A DNA stretch of 64,000 nucleotides from the NCBI RefSeq assembly GCF_000143885.2, contig NC_018581.1, positions 5,270,001 through 5,334,000 of the forward strand. The letters are read 5' to 3'. Made by a program: the position numbers and the translations under genes. The DNA comes from Gordonia sp. KTR9 (GTDB lineage Bacteria > Actinomycetota > Actinomycetes > Mycobacteriales > Mycobacteriaceae). The notes beneath the pieces are model-generated. The model was not told where the DNA came from. It ran no database searches and worked only from the letters and a program-made list of their open reading frames with translations. Within the stretch, counting starts at the first letter, position 1. Each line of letters begins with the position of its first letter. Positions 9,508-19,403 of the stretch are shown piece after piece.

Positions 9508-10268
9508 TCAGCCCTGCTGCTGGCCGAGTTGCTGGGTGACCTGCTGATTGATCTGGTGCAGGCTCGGTGCCGACATGCCGGGGAGGTGGCCCTGGATCGT
9601 GCGCAGGATCGCCGAGTCGTCGCGCACCTTCTCGCTCGACTGCACCAACACCGTTCCGGCGCCGGTGAAGTCGAACTGACGCTCCTCACCGGAGTTCAGC
9701 CCCATCCGCCGGCCCGCCGCAGCGATGAAGCCGTTGACCCACGCCTCGTCGTAGTGGTGGCTCGGCGACGGGCAGTCCGACCATCCGACAAGGGCTTCCG
9801 GGTCGACGCGCACCGGCGGTTCGACGAACATCACCGGTCCGTTCGACGACGCGAGGAACTTGCCGGTGCCGATGAGCGTGAGGAAACCCGGCACGATGGA
9901 CTGGTTCAGCGACAGGTTCGGCTGGAAGGCAAGAAGATTGGCGGCCCGGATGGTGAGGTTGCCGTCTTCGAGGTCGTAGGCGTTGATGTCGTAGCCGCGG
10001 TCACCGATGATCAGCTTGCCGTGGCCCTCGGCGACGACGTAGTCACCGAGGTACAGCGGGGCGGAGAACTGCTGCGCCACCATCTGGAGCATGTTGCCCT
10101 GTAGTCCCTGCGTGAGCGCGGTGAACTGCATCTGTCCGTAGTAGGCGATCATCGCGCCCTTGGACATGAACCAGGGCTGATTGAGGTCGATGCAGAACGA
10201 GTAGTTGTTGTCCGGAACATTGTCGTCCGACGGCAGATTCATCGGACTCCACACGGTGTTGAGTTGGC

Positions 10269-10272
<4 letters not shown>
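9508..10272 (-). CDS. AIM24-family protein, third of three
   Basis: This 254-residue protein belongs to the AIM24 (DUF124) family of beta-rich proteins. Bacterial functions are unknown; the eukaryotic namesake is mitochondrial. It has the family spacing MSKGAMIAYYGQMQF near residue 35 and later Gly-rich beta-turn segments. GTG at 10272 is chosen because it overlaps the stop of the upstream AIM24 gene (GTGA) and starts the conserved region; a longer frame begins at 10320. The three AIM24 genes form one minus-strand operon that is divergent from the Ter biosynthetic operon. Confidence 0.88.
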
Positions 10273-10991
<719 letters not shown>

Positions 10992-11007
10992 TCTCGCTAC
11001 CTCACCC

Positions 11008-11628
11008 TCACCGCTCGGCCGGCTGGATCGACACGACGCCGCTGCCATCCCAGCGCAACGAGAACGCCTCACCGCCACCTTGTCCCAGCGCCGATCGCCA
11101 GGAGACGTCGGTGACGAACGACTGACTCAACTGCCCACGGGCACAGACAAAGGCGTCCGGATCGACCACGAGCGGATACTGCGGGGACACCTCCAGATGG
11201 ATGAGCGGACCGCCGTTGGACAGCAGCGCGATCTGACCGTGGCCGCTCACCGTCGTGGTGAACAGCCCCTGACCCGACGATGCGCCGCGCAGACCGGCGA
11301 AGGTGACGTTGGTCTGCAGGTTGCCGTTGAGCACCATCAGTTGCTCGGACTCCACCTGCAGCGTCTCGTTGTTCAGCTCGATGACCGTCGTCTCGGCGGC
11401 GTTGTGGGCGAAGTAGACGATGCCGCTGCCCGACGCCTCCATGAGCGACAACGCCTCTCCGGTGGCCCGCTGCTTGAGGCCCGCGAGCACGCCGTCGCCG
11501 CCGCCGAAGCCCGCCGACTTGAAGGTGACCTGCCCTTCGTAGGCGACCATCGACCCGCTGATCGCGCGCACCGCGGAATTGTTGAGCCTGGCTTCCACCA
11601 CGCGTTTGGACCTTTGTACCAACTGCAT
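11008..11628 (-). CDS. AIM24-family protein, first of three
   Basis: This 206-residue AIM24 protein starts MQLVQRSKRVVEARLNN with the motif SGSMVAYEGQVTF near residue 25. Later segments (GLFTTTVSGHGQIALLS, FVCARGQL) align by eye with the two sister proteins, so the trio arose by duplication. ATG 11628 has a gagagg ribosome site. It is the promoter-proximal gene of the trio; the 167-base region to 11796 must hold divergent promoters for this operon and for the Ter metabolite operon. Confidence 0.87.
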   Translation of the reverse strand: MQLVQRSKRVVEARLNNSAVRAISGSMVAYEGQVTFKSAGFGGGDGVLAGLKQRATGEALSLMEASGSGIVYFAHNAAETTVIELNNETLQVESEQLMVLNGNLQTNVTFAGLRGASSGQGLFTTTVSGHGQIALLSNGGPLIHLEVSPQYPLVVDPDAFVCARGQLSQSFVTDVSWRSALGQGGGEAFSLRWDGSGVVSIQPAER

Positions 11629-11795
11629 TCGACGTGCCTCTCTCGCGCCGCGGGGAGGTCGCCGACCGACCGTCCCTCGTTCGTCTCCCGACGCCATCCC
11701 CGCACCACGGCACCCGCCGTCGACCGGCCGTTCCAGCCCGTCGTGAGCCGGGGAATCCGGCCTCATACGGAGATGAAAATAGCCGATAGCATCGT

Positions 11796-12989
11796 GTGGT
11801 GCCCGGAAACTTCGTACGTCGATGGTTCGGGAACGATTCACGCACGAATTCCGCACCACCTGCATCATCGGAACAAATGACAGCGGCGTTCCTGGAGTCC
11901 GAATCCGTCCTGGCCGAGATCGATCCGGCGGTCGGTGTGAGTTCCACCCTCGAGCCGCGGTCGCAGCTGCGCGCCGCGTGGTCGAGCATCCGCGAGCAGC
12001 ACGCCCAGGCGACGTCGGACTATCTGCGACTGGCCTCGCCGCCCGCCGGCACGCGTGTCGCCCCGCAGGATCTCGAGCGCTCGACGCAGGCGTTGCGGGC
12101 GGTCACCGCCTCGATGCGCGACTTCGCCGAGACCCACGCCGGGACCCTCGAGCGGGCTCGCGCCACGGTGCGTGCCGCCGACGCCCAGGATCACCAGGCC
12201 CGGGTGGCCGCCAACCGGGCGATGACCGCCCTGGAGAACGCGGCTCCGGCGGTGACACGGTTGCAATCGGTATCAGGCGCCACCGACGACCTCGCACGGG
12301 CGCTCACGACATTCGACCAGGCCACGGGCCTGCGCGAACGGCAGACCGCCGCGGCGGCCGTGCTCAGCGCGGCGCGGCAGCTCGACCGGCTCCTCGCCGA
12401 GGCGCCCGCCTTCGCCGAGCGGGCACAGCAGGTCATCCGTTCAGTGGAAACCCGCCGGAGCGCGGTGTCGACACGCAGCGCGCAGCTCCCTGACACCCTG
12501 TCGGCACTGCGCCGGGAGTTCAGTGCCGACTGCTCTCTCGATCTCCAACGCAACGGCACGGTCGTCGACGAGCGGCTCGCACATGCCGACGCCGAGCTCG
12601 TGGCAGCCCGCTCCATGCTCGCCGACGACCCTGACCAGGCCATTGACCGCGCCGACGCCGCGCGTGACGACCTGGCCGTGGCCGAGAAGGCCGTCAACGC
12701 CGTGCTCGACCGCTTGCGCCTCCTGCGCGAGGTCCGGTCCGACCCGAAGGGTGCCGAGCAGCGTGTGCGGTTCCGGCTCCGCGACGCCCAGCTGTTCGCG
12801 GTCGATCACGCCCTGGTTGACGAATGGGGTTCGGTCCTCGATGCTCAGGCCGACCGGATCGAGCGCGCCAAGGGAGAGCTGGACCGCATCCACCCCGACT
12901 ACTGGAGCTACCTGACCCAGCTCCGCGCGGTGGACGACCGGATCACCGAGATCGTTTCGCGGATGAGAGGACAGGTGGCCGCAGGATGA
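11796..12989 (+). CDS. Ter-locus coiled-coil protein
   Basis: This 397-residue protein has no family that I can name. Almost the whole length is helical, with many Ala/Arg/Glu heptad-like stretches from about residue 45 to the end, so it is probably a long coiled-coil or spectrin-like protein. No membrane segment or signal peptide is seen. The start is uncertain: GTG at 11796 (or 11799) opens the frame, and ATG at 11877 gives a shorter protein starting MTAAFLESESV. Its stop overlaps the next start (ATGA), so it is the first gene of a five-gene operon. Confidence 0.75.
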   Translation: MVPGNFVRRWFGNDSRTNSAPPASSEQMTAAFLESESVLAEIDPAVGVSSTLEPRSQLRAAWSSIREQHAQATSDYLRLASPPAGTRVAPQDLERSTQALRAVTASMRDFAETHAGTLERARATVRAADAQDHQARVAANRAMTALENAAPAVTRLQSVSGATDDLARALTTFDQATGLRERQTAAAAVLSAARQLDRLLAEAPAFAERAQQVIRSVETRRSAVSTRSAQLPDTLSALRREFSADCSLDLQRNGTVVDERLAHADAELVAARSMLADDPDQAIDRADAARDDLAVAEKAVNAVLDRLRLLREVRSDPKGAEQRVRFRLRDAQLFAVDHALVDEWGSVLDAQADRIERAKGELDRIHPDYWSYLTQLRAVDDRITEIVSRMRGQVAAG

Positions 12990-14203
12990 CCACCACTGCA
13001 CGGCACGACGACACCGGCCTCGAGCCCGGGACGATCCGACACTTCGATCATCTGGAGCCGTCGGTCTCGGAGCATCTGTTCTACCGGCAGCCCGAGCCGA
13101 TCGAGCCGACCTGGCCCGCCCAGCGACTCGCGGTCGCCCTCGGTGCCACCCTGTACGTCCCGGCAACCCGCCCCGACCTCGCCGACGTCATCCGACGACG
13201 ACGCGCCGAGGGCGTGATCTCGATGGTCATCGACCTCGAGGACGCGGTCGCCGACCACGAGGAGGCCGAGGCGATCGACCATGCAGTGGCCGCGCTCCGC
13301 AGAATCGCCGAGAACCCGGGTCCACCGATGCTGCTGTTCGTCCGTCCGCGTTCGGCCGACCGGATCGTGCCGTTCGCAGAGGCGCTGAGTACGCCGTCGG
13401 TGCTGACCGGGTTCGTCATCCCGAAGTTCGCCTCGGACACTGCTCCCGCAGCCCTCGACGCCGTCGCCCGCGCGGGCGAGATCCTCGACAAGCACCTCTG
13501 GGTGATGCCGGTCCTCGAGTCGGCGTCGGTCGTGCACCGTGAGACCCGGGACGACGAGTTGACCGCTCTGGCATCGCTGCTCGGCGAGCACCGGGACCGT
13601 GTGCTGGCGGTTCGCATCGGGGCCACCGACATCTGCGGTTTCTTCGGCATCCGCCGGGATCGGGACCTGACCATCTACGATGTCCGGGTTGCCGCCGATG
13701 TGATCGCCGGCATCGTCAATCATCTCGGGCGCAGCGACGAGACCGGTTTCGTCGTGACCGGCCCGGTCTGGGAGTACTTCGCCGACCACGAGCGCATGTT
13801 CCAGCCCATGTTGCGGCACACGCCGTTCCGGGAGAACGACGCCGTCTATTTCCGGCAGCAACTGGTCAGCCGCGACATGGACGGCCTCCTGCGCGAGATC
13901 ACCCTCGACCGCGCCAACGGCCTGCACGGAAAGACGGTCATCCACCCCGCGCACGTCGCCGCGGTGCATGCGCTGTCGGCGGTGACCCACGAGGAATATC
14001 ACGACGCACACGACATCCTGGCCGGGGAGTCCGGCGGGGTACGCGCGTCGTCGTATCGAAACAAGATGAACGAGCTGAAGCCGCACCGTAATTGGGCACT
14101 GCGTGTCATCGATCGCGCGGCCGCTTTCGGGGTGACACGACAGGGGGTCTCCTTCGTCGACCTGCTCACCGCGCTGGCCTCGCCCGGGCCGGGCGCATCG
14201 TGA
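12986..14203 (+). CDS. HpcH/HpaI aldolase / citrate-lyase beta-like (CitE-like) protein of the Ter module
   Basis: A 405-residue TIM-barrel lyase of the CitE/HpcH-HpaI type. Visible elements are LYVPATRPD near residue 55, MVIDLEDAVADHE with acidic metal/CoA-site residues near 80, LFVRPRS near 115 and the C-terminal GKTVIHPAHVAAVHAL, where CitE proteins have the G-K-x-x-I-H-P signature. In Ter-linked gene clusters this enzyme is part of a predicted pathway for a nucleoside-like metabolite; substrate and product are not established. It overlaps its neighbours on both sides (ATGA upstream, GTGA downstream). Confidence 0.88.
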   Translation: MTTTARHDDTGLEPGTIRHFDHLEPSVSEHLFYRQPEPIEPTWPAQRLAVALGATLYVPATRPDLADVIRRRRAEGVISMVIDLEDAVADHEEAEAIDHAVAALRRIAENPGPPMLLFVRPRSADRIVPFAEALSTPSVLTGFVIPKFASDTAPAALDAVARAGEILDKHLWVMPVLESASVVHRETRDDELTALASLLGEHRDRVLAVRIGATDICGFFGIRRDRDLTIYDVRVAADVIAGIVNHLGRSDETGFVVTGPVWEYFADHERMFQPMLRHTPFRENDAVYFRQQLVSRDMDGLLREITLDRANGLHGKTVIHPAHVAAVHALSAVTHEEYHDAHDILAGESGGVRASSYRNKMNELKPHRNWALRVIDRAAAFGVTRQGVSFVDLLTALASPGPGAS

Positions 14204-15498
14204 GCGACCCGGACACCGTCGGCATCGACTGGGTGACCGAACGTTTCGGCGTCGAGATCTCCGCCGCCGACGACGCCCGAACGGGTCACACGGTGCACGA
14301 CCTCGTCTCACTCGGACTGCGCCACAATCGGCGCCGCGCGCATCTCCTGGTCTCGACGGTGCTGGGCAAACACATCCCGACGCCACCGTCGATCGTCCGT
14401 GGCGCCGCCGACGATCTCGGCGCCGCGATCATCGCCGCGATCGGCGCGAACTCGGCGCGCGACGCCGTCGTCTTCGGTTTCGCCGAGACCGCCACCGGCC
14501 TCGGACACTGCGTGGCCGAACGGATCTCCGCATCCCGGTACCTGCATTCGACGCGGCGCAGGAGACCGGGTGTGACGGTGTCGAGCACCTTCGAGGAAGG
14601 GCATTCACACGCCACCACCCACCTGTTGCAGCCGAGCGACCCCACCTTCCTCGACGCGGCGTCGCCGAACGAGGTGCTGATCATGGTCGACGACGAGGTC
14701 TCCACCGGCAAGACCGCGCTCGGCGCCATCGAGGCCATTGTCGCGGAACGTCCCCGCACGCGGTTCGTCGTGGCGTCCCTGGTGGACATGCGGACACCCG
14801 ATCAGGAGGCCGAATGTGAGCACTTCGCAGCGCAACTCGGCGTCGAGGTCACCTATGTGACGCTCGCCCACAGCTCGATCACACTTCCGCCGACGCTCCT
14901 CGAGGACGTGTGGAAGCTCGAATCCGGTGACCTCAATCCGGTGGCACCGCGACGCGGCGACCTGGTCGAGGTCTCGCCCGACTGGCCCGCGGCGGTTCCC
15001 GACGGAGGCAGGCACGGAATCCTTCGCGCCGACTCTCCGGACTTCCATCGTGCCGCAGACGACGCCGCGGACACCGTGGCGGCACATCTCGACCCGGGGC
15101 GTCCGGTGGTCGTGATCGGACACGAGGAGCTGATGTACGCGCCGCTGTGTGTCGCGGAGGCCCTGGAGCGTCGTGGTTTCGCCACCGCGTACCAGACCAC
15201 CACGAGGTCCCCGGCCCAGGTGCACGACGTCCCGGGGTATCCACTCCGACGCGGGTTCCGGTTCATCGCACCGGAACCCGACCCGGACACGCCTCGCTAC
15301 GTCTACAACGTCTCATCCGTCGAGCACCCCGATCCCCAGGCCGTGCTGGTGATCGACTCGCCGGCCGACACCGACGAGCTGCGCGCGGCCGGCGGCCTGG
15401 TCGACGTCCTCACCGCCGCCGGGCACCCGGTCGTCCTGACCGTCTTGCCCGCAACGGACCAGCGTTCACTGGCCCAGGCACGAGAGGCGGTGCGCTGA
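14200..15498 (+). CDS. Phosphoribosyltransferase-TRSP domain protein of the Ter module
   Basis: This 432-residue protein has an N-terminal orotate-PRTase-like domain. The PRPP-binding loop reads IMVDDEVSTGKTA near residue 165, and GFAETATGLGH lies near 90. The C-terminal part (about 230-432) carries the TRSP signature, TTRSPAQVHD followed by GFRF. This pairing (PRTase_2 plus TRSP) is characteristic of Ter-associated operons, where it is predicted to transfer a phosphoribosyl group to a base-like acceptor. Start is GTG 14200, overlapping the previous stop. The next ATG overlaps its own stop by one base, so translation is coupled. Confidence 0.9.
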   Translation: MSDPDTVGIDWVTERFGVEISAADDARTGHTVHDLVSLGLRHNRRRAHLLVSTVLGKHIPTPPSIVRGAADDLGAAIIAAIGANSARDAVVFGFAETATGLGHCVAERISASRYLHSTRRRRPGVTVSSTFEEGHSHATTHLLQPSDPTFLDAASPNEVLIMVDDEVSTGKTALGAIEAIVAERPRTRFVVASLVDMRTPDQEAECEHFAAQLGVEVTYVTLAHSSITLPPTLLEDVWKLESGDLNPVAPRRGDLVEVSPDWPAAVPDGGRHGILRADSPDFHRAADDAADTVAAHLDPGRPVVVIGHEELMYAPLCVAEALERRGFATAYQTTTRSPAQVHDVPGYPLRRGFRFIAPEPDPDTPRYVYNVSSVEHPDPQAVLVIDSPADTDELRAAGGLVDVLTAAGHPVVLTVLPATDQRSLAQAREAVR

Positions 15499-16625
15499 TG
15501 CACGGGATCGCCACCACCACTCCACCGTTGCGCGGCCCGGAGTTCGGTTCGTATGCGGCCGAAGAGGTCACCTGGTTGCTCAAGGACCTGTCCGATGTGG
15601 CACTGGAAGGTGAACTGCGCGAACGGGAACGTCGCATCCAGTCCGGACAGGCGCACTATGCCGAGTCCCTGCCGATCGAGTATCAACCGGGCCGTGAATA
15701 TCAGGAACTGTTCCACGCGACGCTGCGATCCTCGGCTCGGCGCCTCGCCGAAGCGGTCGGTGTCGTATCCGAACTCATCCTGGCCGAGCGCCACTCCGCA
15801 CCGACACTGGTCTCACTGGCGCGCGCCGGAACGCCGGTCGGCATCCTGATCCGTCGGTGGATGCTCGCGGTCCACGGAGTCGACCCCCGCCACTACACGA
15901 TCTCGATCGTGCGCGGTCGTGGGATCGACACCGTCGCACTCGATCACATCGTGGAACGCCACCCTGCCGAGTCGGTCGTCTTCATCGACGGCTGGACCGG
16001 GAAGGGTGCCATCCAGCGGGAGCTCACCGCAGCCGTCGGCGAGTACGCACGCGCCGGCCGTCCGCAGCTGCACGACGAACTGGCGGTACTGGCCGACCCG
16101 GGTTCGGCCACGACACTCTTCGGCACCCGGGACGACTTCCTCATCGCGTCGGCCTGCTTGAATTCCACTGTGTCCGGGCTGGTCTCACGTACCGTGCTGA
16201 ACGCCGACCACATCGGTCCGGGAGAGTTCCACGGCGCCAAGTTCTACCGCCACCTGAGCGACTTCGATGTGTCGGGAGTGTTCCTGGACACCGTCAGTGC
16301 GGAGTTCGACGCGGTCGCCGACCGGGTCCGGGCGACGGTGGCCTCGATGACGCCGCCAACCCGCCGGCCGGACTGGTCCGGCTGGCGATCCGTGGAGCGC
16401 ATCCAGGCCGAGTACGGCCTGTCGTCGATCAACCTGGTCAAACCCGGGGTCGGGGAAACCACCAGAGTGCTGTTGCGTCGCGTGCCGTGGCGCATCCTGG
16501 TGCGCGCCGACGACCTGCCGGAGCATCGCCACATCCGGTTGCTCGCCGCCGAACGAGATGTGCCCGTGGAGGTCTCGCCCGATCTCGCGTATTCGTGTGT
16601 CGGGCTGATCAAGGAGGACTCGTGA
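15498..16625 (+). CDS. StiP/PRTase_1 plus PELOTA-type protein of the Ter module
   Basis: This 375-residue protein starts with FGSYAAEEVTWLLKDLSD, typical of the family that databases call cysteine protease StiP or PRTase_1. It has LVSLARAGTPVGIL near residue 97 and a PRPP-loop-like FIDGWTGKGAI near 165, which supports a PRTase-like fold over a protease. The last roughly 100 residues (YGLSSINLVKPGVGETTRVLLRR and following) match a PELOTA-like RNA-binding domain. That combination with the preceding PRTase-TRSP gene marks the Ter metabolite module. It overlaps the HAD gene by 4 bases (GTGA). Confidence 0.87.
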   Translation: MHGIATTTPPLRGPEFGSYAAEEVTWLLKDLSDVALEGELRERERRIQSGQAHYAESLPIEYQPGREYQELFHATLRSSARRLAEAVGVVSELILAERHSAPTLVSLARAGTPVGILIRRWMLAVHGVDPRHYTISIVRGRGIDTVALDHIVERHPAESVVFIDGWTGKGAIQRELTAAVGEYARAGRPQLHDELAVLADPGSATTLFGTRDDFLIASACLNSTVSGLVSRTVLNADHIGPGEFHGAKFYRHLSDFDVSGVFLDTVSAEFDAVADRVRATVASMTPPTRRPDWSGWRSVERIQAEYGLSSINLVKPGVGETTRVLLRRVPWRILVRADDLPEHRHIRLLAAERDVPVEVSPDLAYSCVGLIKEDS

Positions 16626-17503
16626 ACGCGATCATCGCCACCGATCTAGACCGGACCATGATCTACTCCCGGGCGGCGATGGGTGAGGAACAGTTCGCGA
16701 CCCTGACGACCGTGTGCGTCGAGATCTACCGCGATGCACCGCTGTCGTACATGGCCGAGGCCGCCGTCGAACTGATGACCCGATTGGCACGCGAGGTCGT
16801 CGTCGTCCCGACAACCACCCGCACCCCGGCTCAGTATGAGCGAATCACATTACCGGGCAGCCCATTCCGATTTGCCGTGGTCAGCAACGGCGGCCGGATC
16901 CTCGTCGACGGCGCCGACGACCCGGTCTGGCGCGCGCACATCGAGAACGAGGTGACCCGCGCGGGCGCCACGCTCGACGAGGTCCGGAACGAGCTCAGGA
17001 CCCGCATCGACGACTCGTGGGTGACGGCGTTGCGGACCGCCGACGACCTCTTCTGCTACCTCGTCGTCGACCCGTCGGCCCAGCCGCCGGAGTTTCTCGA
17101 GCAGTGGCAAGAGTGGTGCGACGCGCGCGGCTGGACTGCGTCCCAACAGGGCCGCAAGATCTACGCGACTCCGCAACCGGTGACCAAATCGGCGGCGATC
17201 GCCGAGGTTCGGCGACGGCTGGTCGCCGACGGGACCCTCGACGACTCGGCAGAGCTCTACGCGGTCGGTGACGGCTGGCTCGACACCGACCTGTTGCTCG
17301 CCGCGGATCACGCGATCCGCCCCCGGCACGGTGAGCTCGAGTCGCTCGGATGGTCGTCGCCGGGGCTGAGGGTCACCGCGCACACCGGAGCTCTCGCCGG
17401 TGTCGAGATCCTGAGGTGGTTCGGCGAACGAACCGGCCTGGACCCGGTAGAGCCGAGCGACCCCACCGGTCGGGGCGCCACCGCCGGTGTCCACGCGGGC
17501 TGA
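16622..17503 (+). CDS. HAD-superfamily hydrolase of the Ter module
   Basis: This 293-residue Cof/sucrose-phosphatase-like HAD enzyme presumably dephosphorylates the pathway product. Motif I is ATDLDRTMI near the N terminus, with the nucleophile Asp at residue 8. Motif II is VVPTTTRT, and YAVGDGWLDTDLL supplies the acidic motif IV. The cap domain sits between the two halves. It is the last gene of the operon. Its TGA stop abuts the TCA (reverse stop) of the convergent regulator, with no intergenic base. Confidence 0.88.
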   Translation: MNAIIATDLDRTMIYSRAAMGEEQFATLTTVCVEIYRDAPLSYMAEAAVELMTRLAREVVVVPTTTRTPAQYERITLPGSPFRFAVVSNGGRILVDGADDPVWRAHIENEVTRAGATLDEVRNELRTRIDDSWVTALRTADDLFCYLVVDPSAQPPEFLEQWQEWCDARGWTASQQGRKIYATPQPVTKSAAIAEVRRRLVADGTLDDSAELYAVGDGWLDTDLLLAADHAIRPRHGELESLGWSSPGLRVTAHTGALAGVEILRWFGERTGLDPVEPSDPTGRGATAGVHAG

Positions 17504-18247
17504 TCACGCCGGCATCGATCCGAGGACATCCGAGTGCCCGTGGCGTCGGCACCAGCTGATCAGGTATCGCGCATGCAGGCCGCACCAGCGGTAGACGGCC
17601 GCCTGCGTCATCGGCAGGGTGGCGTCATGTTCTCCCAGCTCCGTGATGATCGGGCCCAGGTAGTGACTCGTCATCTTGTTCGCCGTGTTCGGCGACACCT
17701 TCGCCGCACGTGCGAGCGTCGCGTTGTCGGACGCGTTGCCAGACGCGATCGCACCGGCGAGACGACCAGCGGTATGACCGCGCTGACCGGTTAGCAGGCC
17801 GTACAAGGTCGGATGCCGGACGTCGCGCTGCATGCCGGGTGGCCGCCGGCCGAGCGCGACCGCATTGACGAATTCCGTCAGGACGGCGTATCCGTCGGGC
17901 TTCGCGATCACGCCGGCGACCCCGTCCCGCAACCGCGCTTCGTCGAGATGGTCGCGATCCATCGCCGATCCATCCGACGCGAGAATCACCGGCGCCCGGC
18001 GTCCGTGAGAATCCAGCGCGTCGACGATGTCGAGTCCGTCGAAGGTCCATTCCAGGGTGGGCCCGTTCCAGATCAGGTCGGCCACCACGACGTCGAAACG
18101 CACGTTGTTCACGATGCTGCGGATGAATTCGTCATGCCCCGTCGCCACGGTGACGGTCGCGTCGTCCAATGCCTGTGACAGGGGTGCCGCACCGACATGC
18201 CCGAGCGGAGAAACGAGCAACACTCTCAAACTGTCCGGCACACGCAC
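17504..18247 (-). CDS. Response-regulator-like transcription factor with atypical receiver
   Basis: A 247-residue two-domain protein. The N-terminal part resembles a receiver: LRVLLVSPLG, then VVVADLIWNG with Asp at the phospho-acceptor position and GVIAKPDG with the conserved Lys. The usual acidic pair after the first strand is replaced by Ser-Pro, so normal phosphorylation is doubtful. The C-terminal part is a helix-turn-helix (LARAAKVSPNTANKMT) ending HARYLISWCRRHG. Start is GTG at 18247 (AGG about 7 bases upstream) or 18241. It is convergent with the Ter operon and divergent from another LuxR-type regulator, and may control the Ter operons. Confidence 0.75.
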   Translation of the reverse strand: MRVPDSLRVLLVSPLGHVGAAPLSQALDDATVTVATGHDEFIRSIVNNVRFDVVVADLIWNGPTLEWTFDGLDIVDALDSHGRRAPVILASDGSAMDRDHLDEARLRDGVAGVIAKPDGYAVLTEFVNAVALGRRPPGMQRDVRHPTLYGLLTGQRGHTAGRLAGAIASGNASDNATLARAAKVSPNTANKMTSHYLGPIITELGEHDATLPMTQAAVYRWCGLHARYLISWCRRHGHSDVLGSMPA

Positions 18248-18458
18248 GATTTTGCCTGAAGTGCATGCTCGATGCGTAATCACGCATTCATTTGATCGGT
18301 TCGTGCGTCTAAATACTCGGCCAAGGTCACATCCGGTCGTCGAAGCCGCTGATATCGGAGTCGATATTCGAAAGGCTGAAACAATCGCGTGCGGAATGGG
18401 CGAAACGGGAACCCGTGAGCAATCTCCGCTTGCGCACCGACCCAGGAGAACCGAGAGC

Positions 18459-19091
18459 TTGTCCGCATCGTCGAACGACCCCCGACCGCCACACCCGCGT
18501 GCGACGCAGCCGGGGAAGGGCGGCGAGCAGACCGCGCGTATGGCTGCCGTTGTCGCCGAGGGCGACATCTTCGACGCCGCCCTGGCCGCGCTGATCGAGA
18601 GTGCCGGGTACGACGCAACCGTCGTCGAACCCGCCCAGCTCACCGGCCTGCGGAATGCGGCCGCGATCCTCGTGCGGTCCGCGGCCATGCTCGGATTCGT
18701 CCGGCGCGTGCCGGCGTTGCGCTCGGTCAAGATCATCTTCGTGGGCAACGGTGTCGCGGGCTTCGAACACATCCGCGTCTCCCCCCGCGCCCCGGGAGCG
18801 GAGGAGGCACTACATCGCGCGCTGGCGACCGCGGCGGGCCCACCGACGCCGCAGTCCGCCCCCGAACTCGCGAACCGGGTACGACTCACCGAGCGGGAGC
18901 TGGAGATCCTCAGGACCTACACGCTGGGTGCCACGCTGCGCCAGACCTCGCGCGTCCACGAGATCGCGGAAAGCACGGTGCGCGAACATTATCGGCGAGT
19001 CGCACGACGATATGAGGAAGCCGGCCGGCCGATCGGGAACAAGGCCCAGCTCCTCGTCGAGTTCATCACCGACGGGTGGGTGCGGCCATGA
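18459..19091 (+). CDS. LuxR-type regulator with degenerate receiver domain
   Basis: A protein of about 210 residues. The C-terminal LuxR-like helix-turn-helix reads LTERELEILRTYTLGAT and then IAESTVREHYRRV. The N-terminal domain (MAAVVAEGDIFDAAL onwards) has the length and strand pattern of a receiver but lacks the phospho-acceptor Asp (AAILVRSAAML at that place). TTG at 18459 with AGGAG at 18444-18448 is the best start; ATG 18540 would cut into the first strand. It diverges from the atypical response regulator at 17504-18247; the two share promoter space and could form a regulatory pair. Confidence 0.7.
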   Translation: MSASSNDPRPPHPRATQPGKGGEQTARMAAVVAEGDIFDAALAALIESAGYDATVVEPAQLTGLRNAAAILVRSAAMLGFVRRVPALRSVKIIFVGNGVAGFEHIRVSPRAPGAEEALHRALATAAGPPTPQSAPELANRVRLTERELEILRTYTLGATLRQTSRVHEIAESTVREHYRRVARRYEEAGRPIGNKAQLLVEFITDGWVRP

Positions 19092-19151
19092 GGCTCGCTG
19101 ATCGCCGCGGGGTCGGGATCCCGGCGTCGAGATGAGGAACGGGTCGACGAC

Positions 19152-19403
19152 CTAGAACAGACCCACCGCACGACCGATGAGACCCAATGCGACCAGCAGG
19201 AAGATGATCGCCGCGACGGCGATCACGATCACACCGCCGACTCGCCTGCGCTGCGGCGGCTCGTGCTCGTCCCCTCCGACCGCGGACTCGGCCGGCGGGG
19301 TGTCACCAGGCGCGACTCCGCCTCCGGGTTCGAGTCCCGCCGTGCTCGCCGGGTCGGGGTTCTGCGGATTGAACGGTTTCCGGGCGGGGTCGTTGTCAGC
19401 CAT
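19152..19403 (-). CDS. DUF6480-type small membrane protein
   Basis: An 83-residue protein. The N-terminal half is Pro/Gly-rich, with the family-like segments NPQNPDPAST and LEPGGGVAPGDTPPAES. One strong transmembrane helix lies at about residues 57-80 (VIVIAVAAIIFLLVALGLIG) after a basic QRRRVGG. The function is unknown. ATG 19403 starts the conserved MADNDPARKP. It is convergent with the LuxR-type gene and stands alone. Confidence 0.75.
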   Translation of the reverse strand: MADNDPARKPFNPQNPDPASTAGLEPGGGVAPGDTPPAESAVGGDEHEPPQRRRVGGVIVIAVAAIIFLLVALGLIGRAVGLF

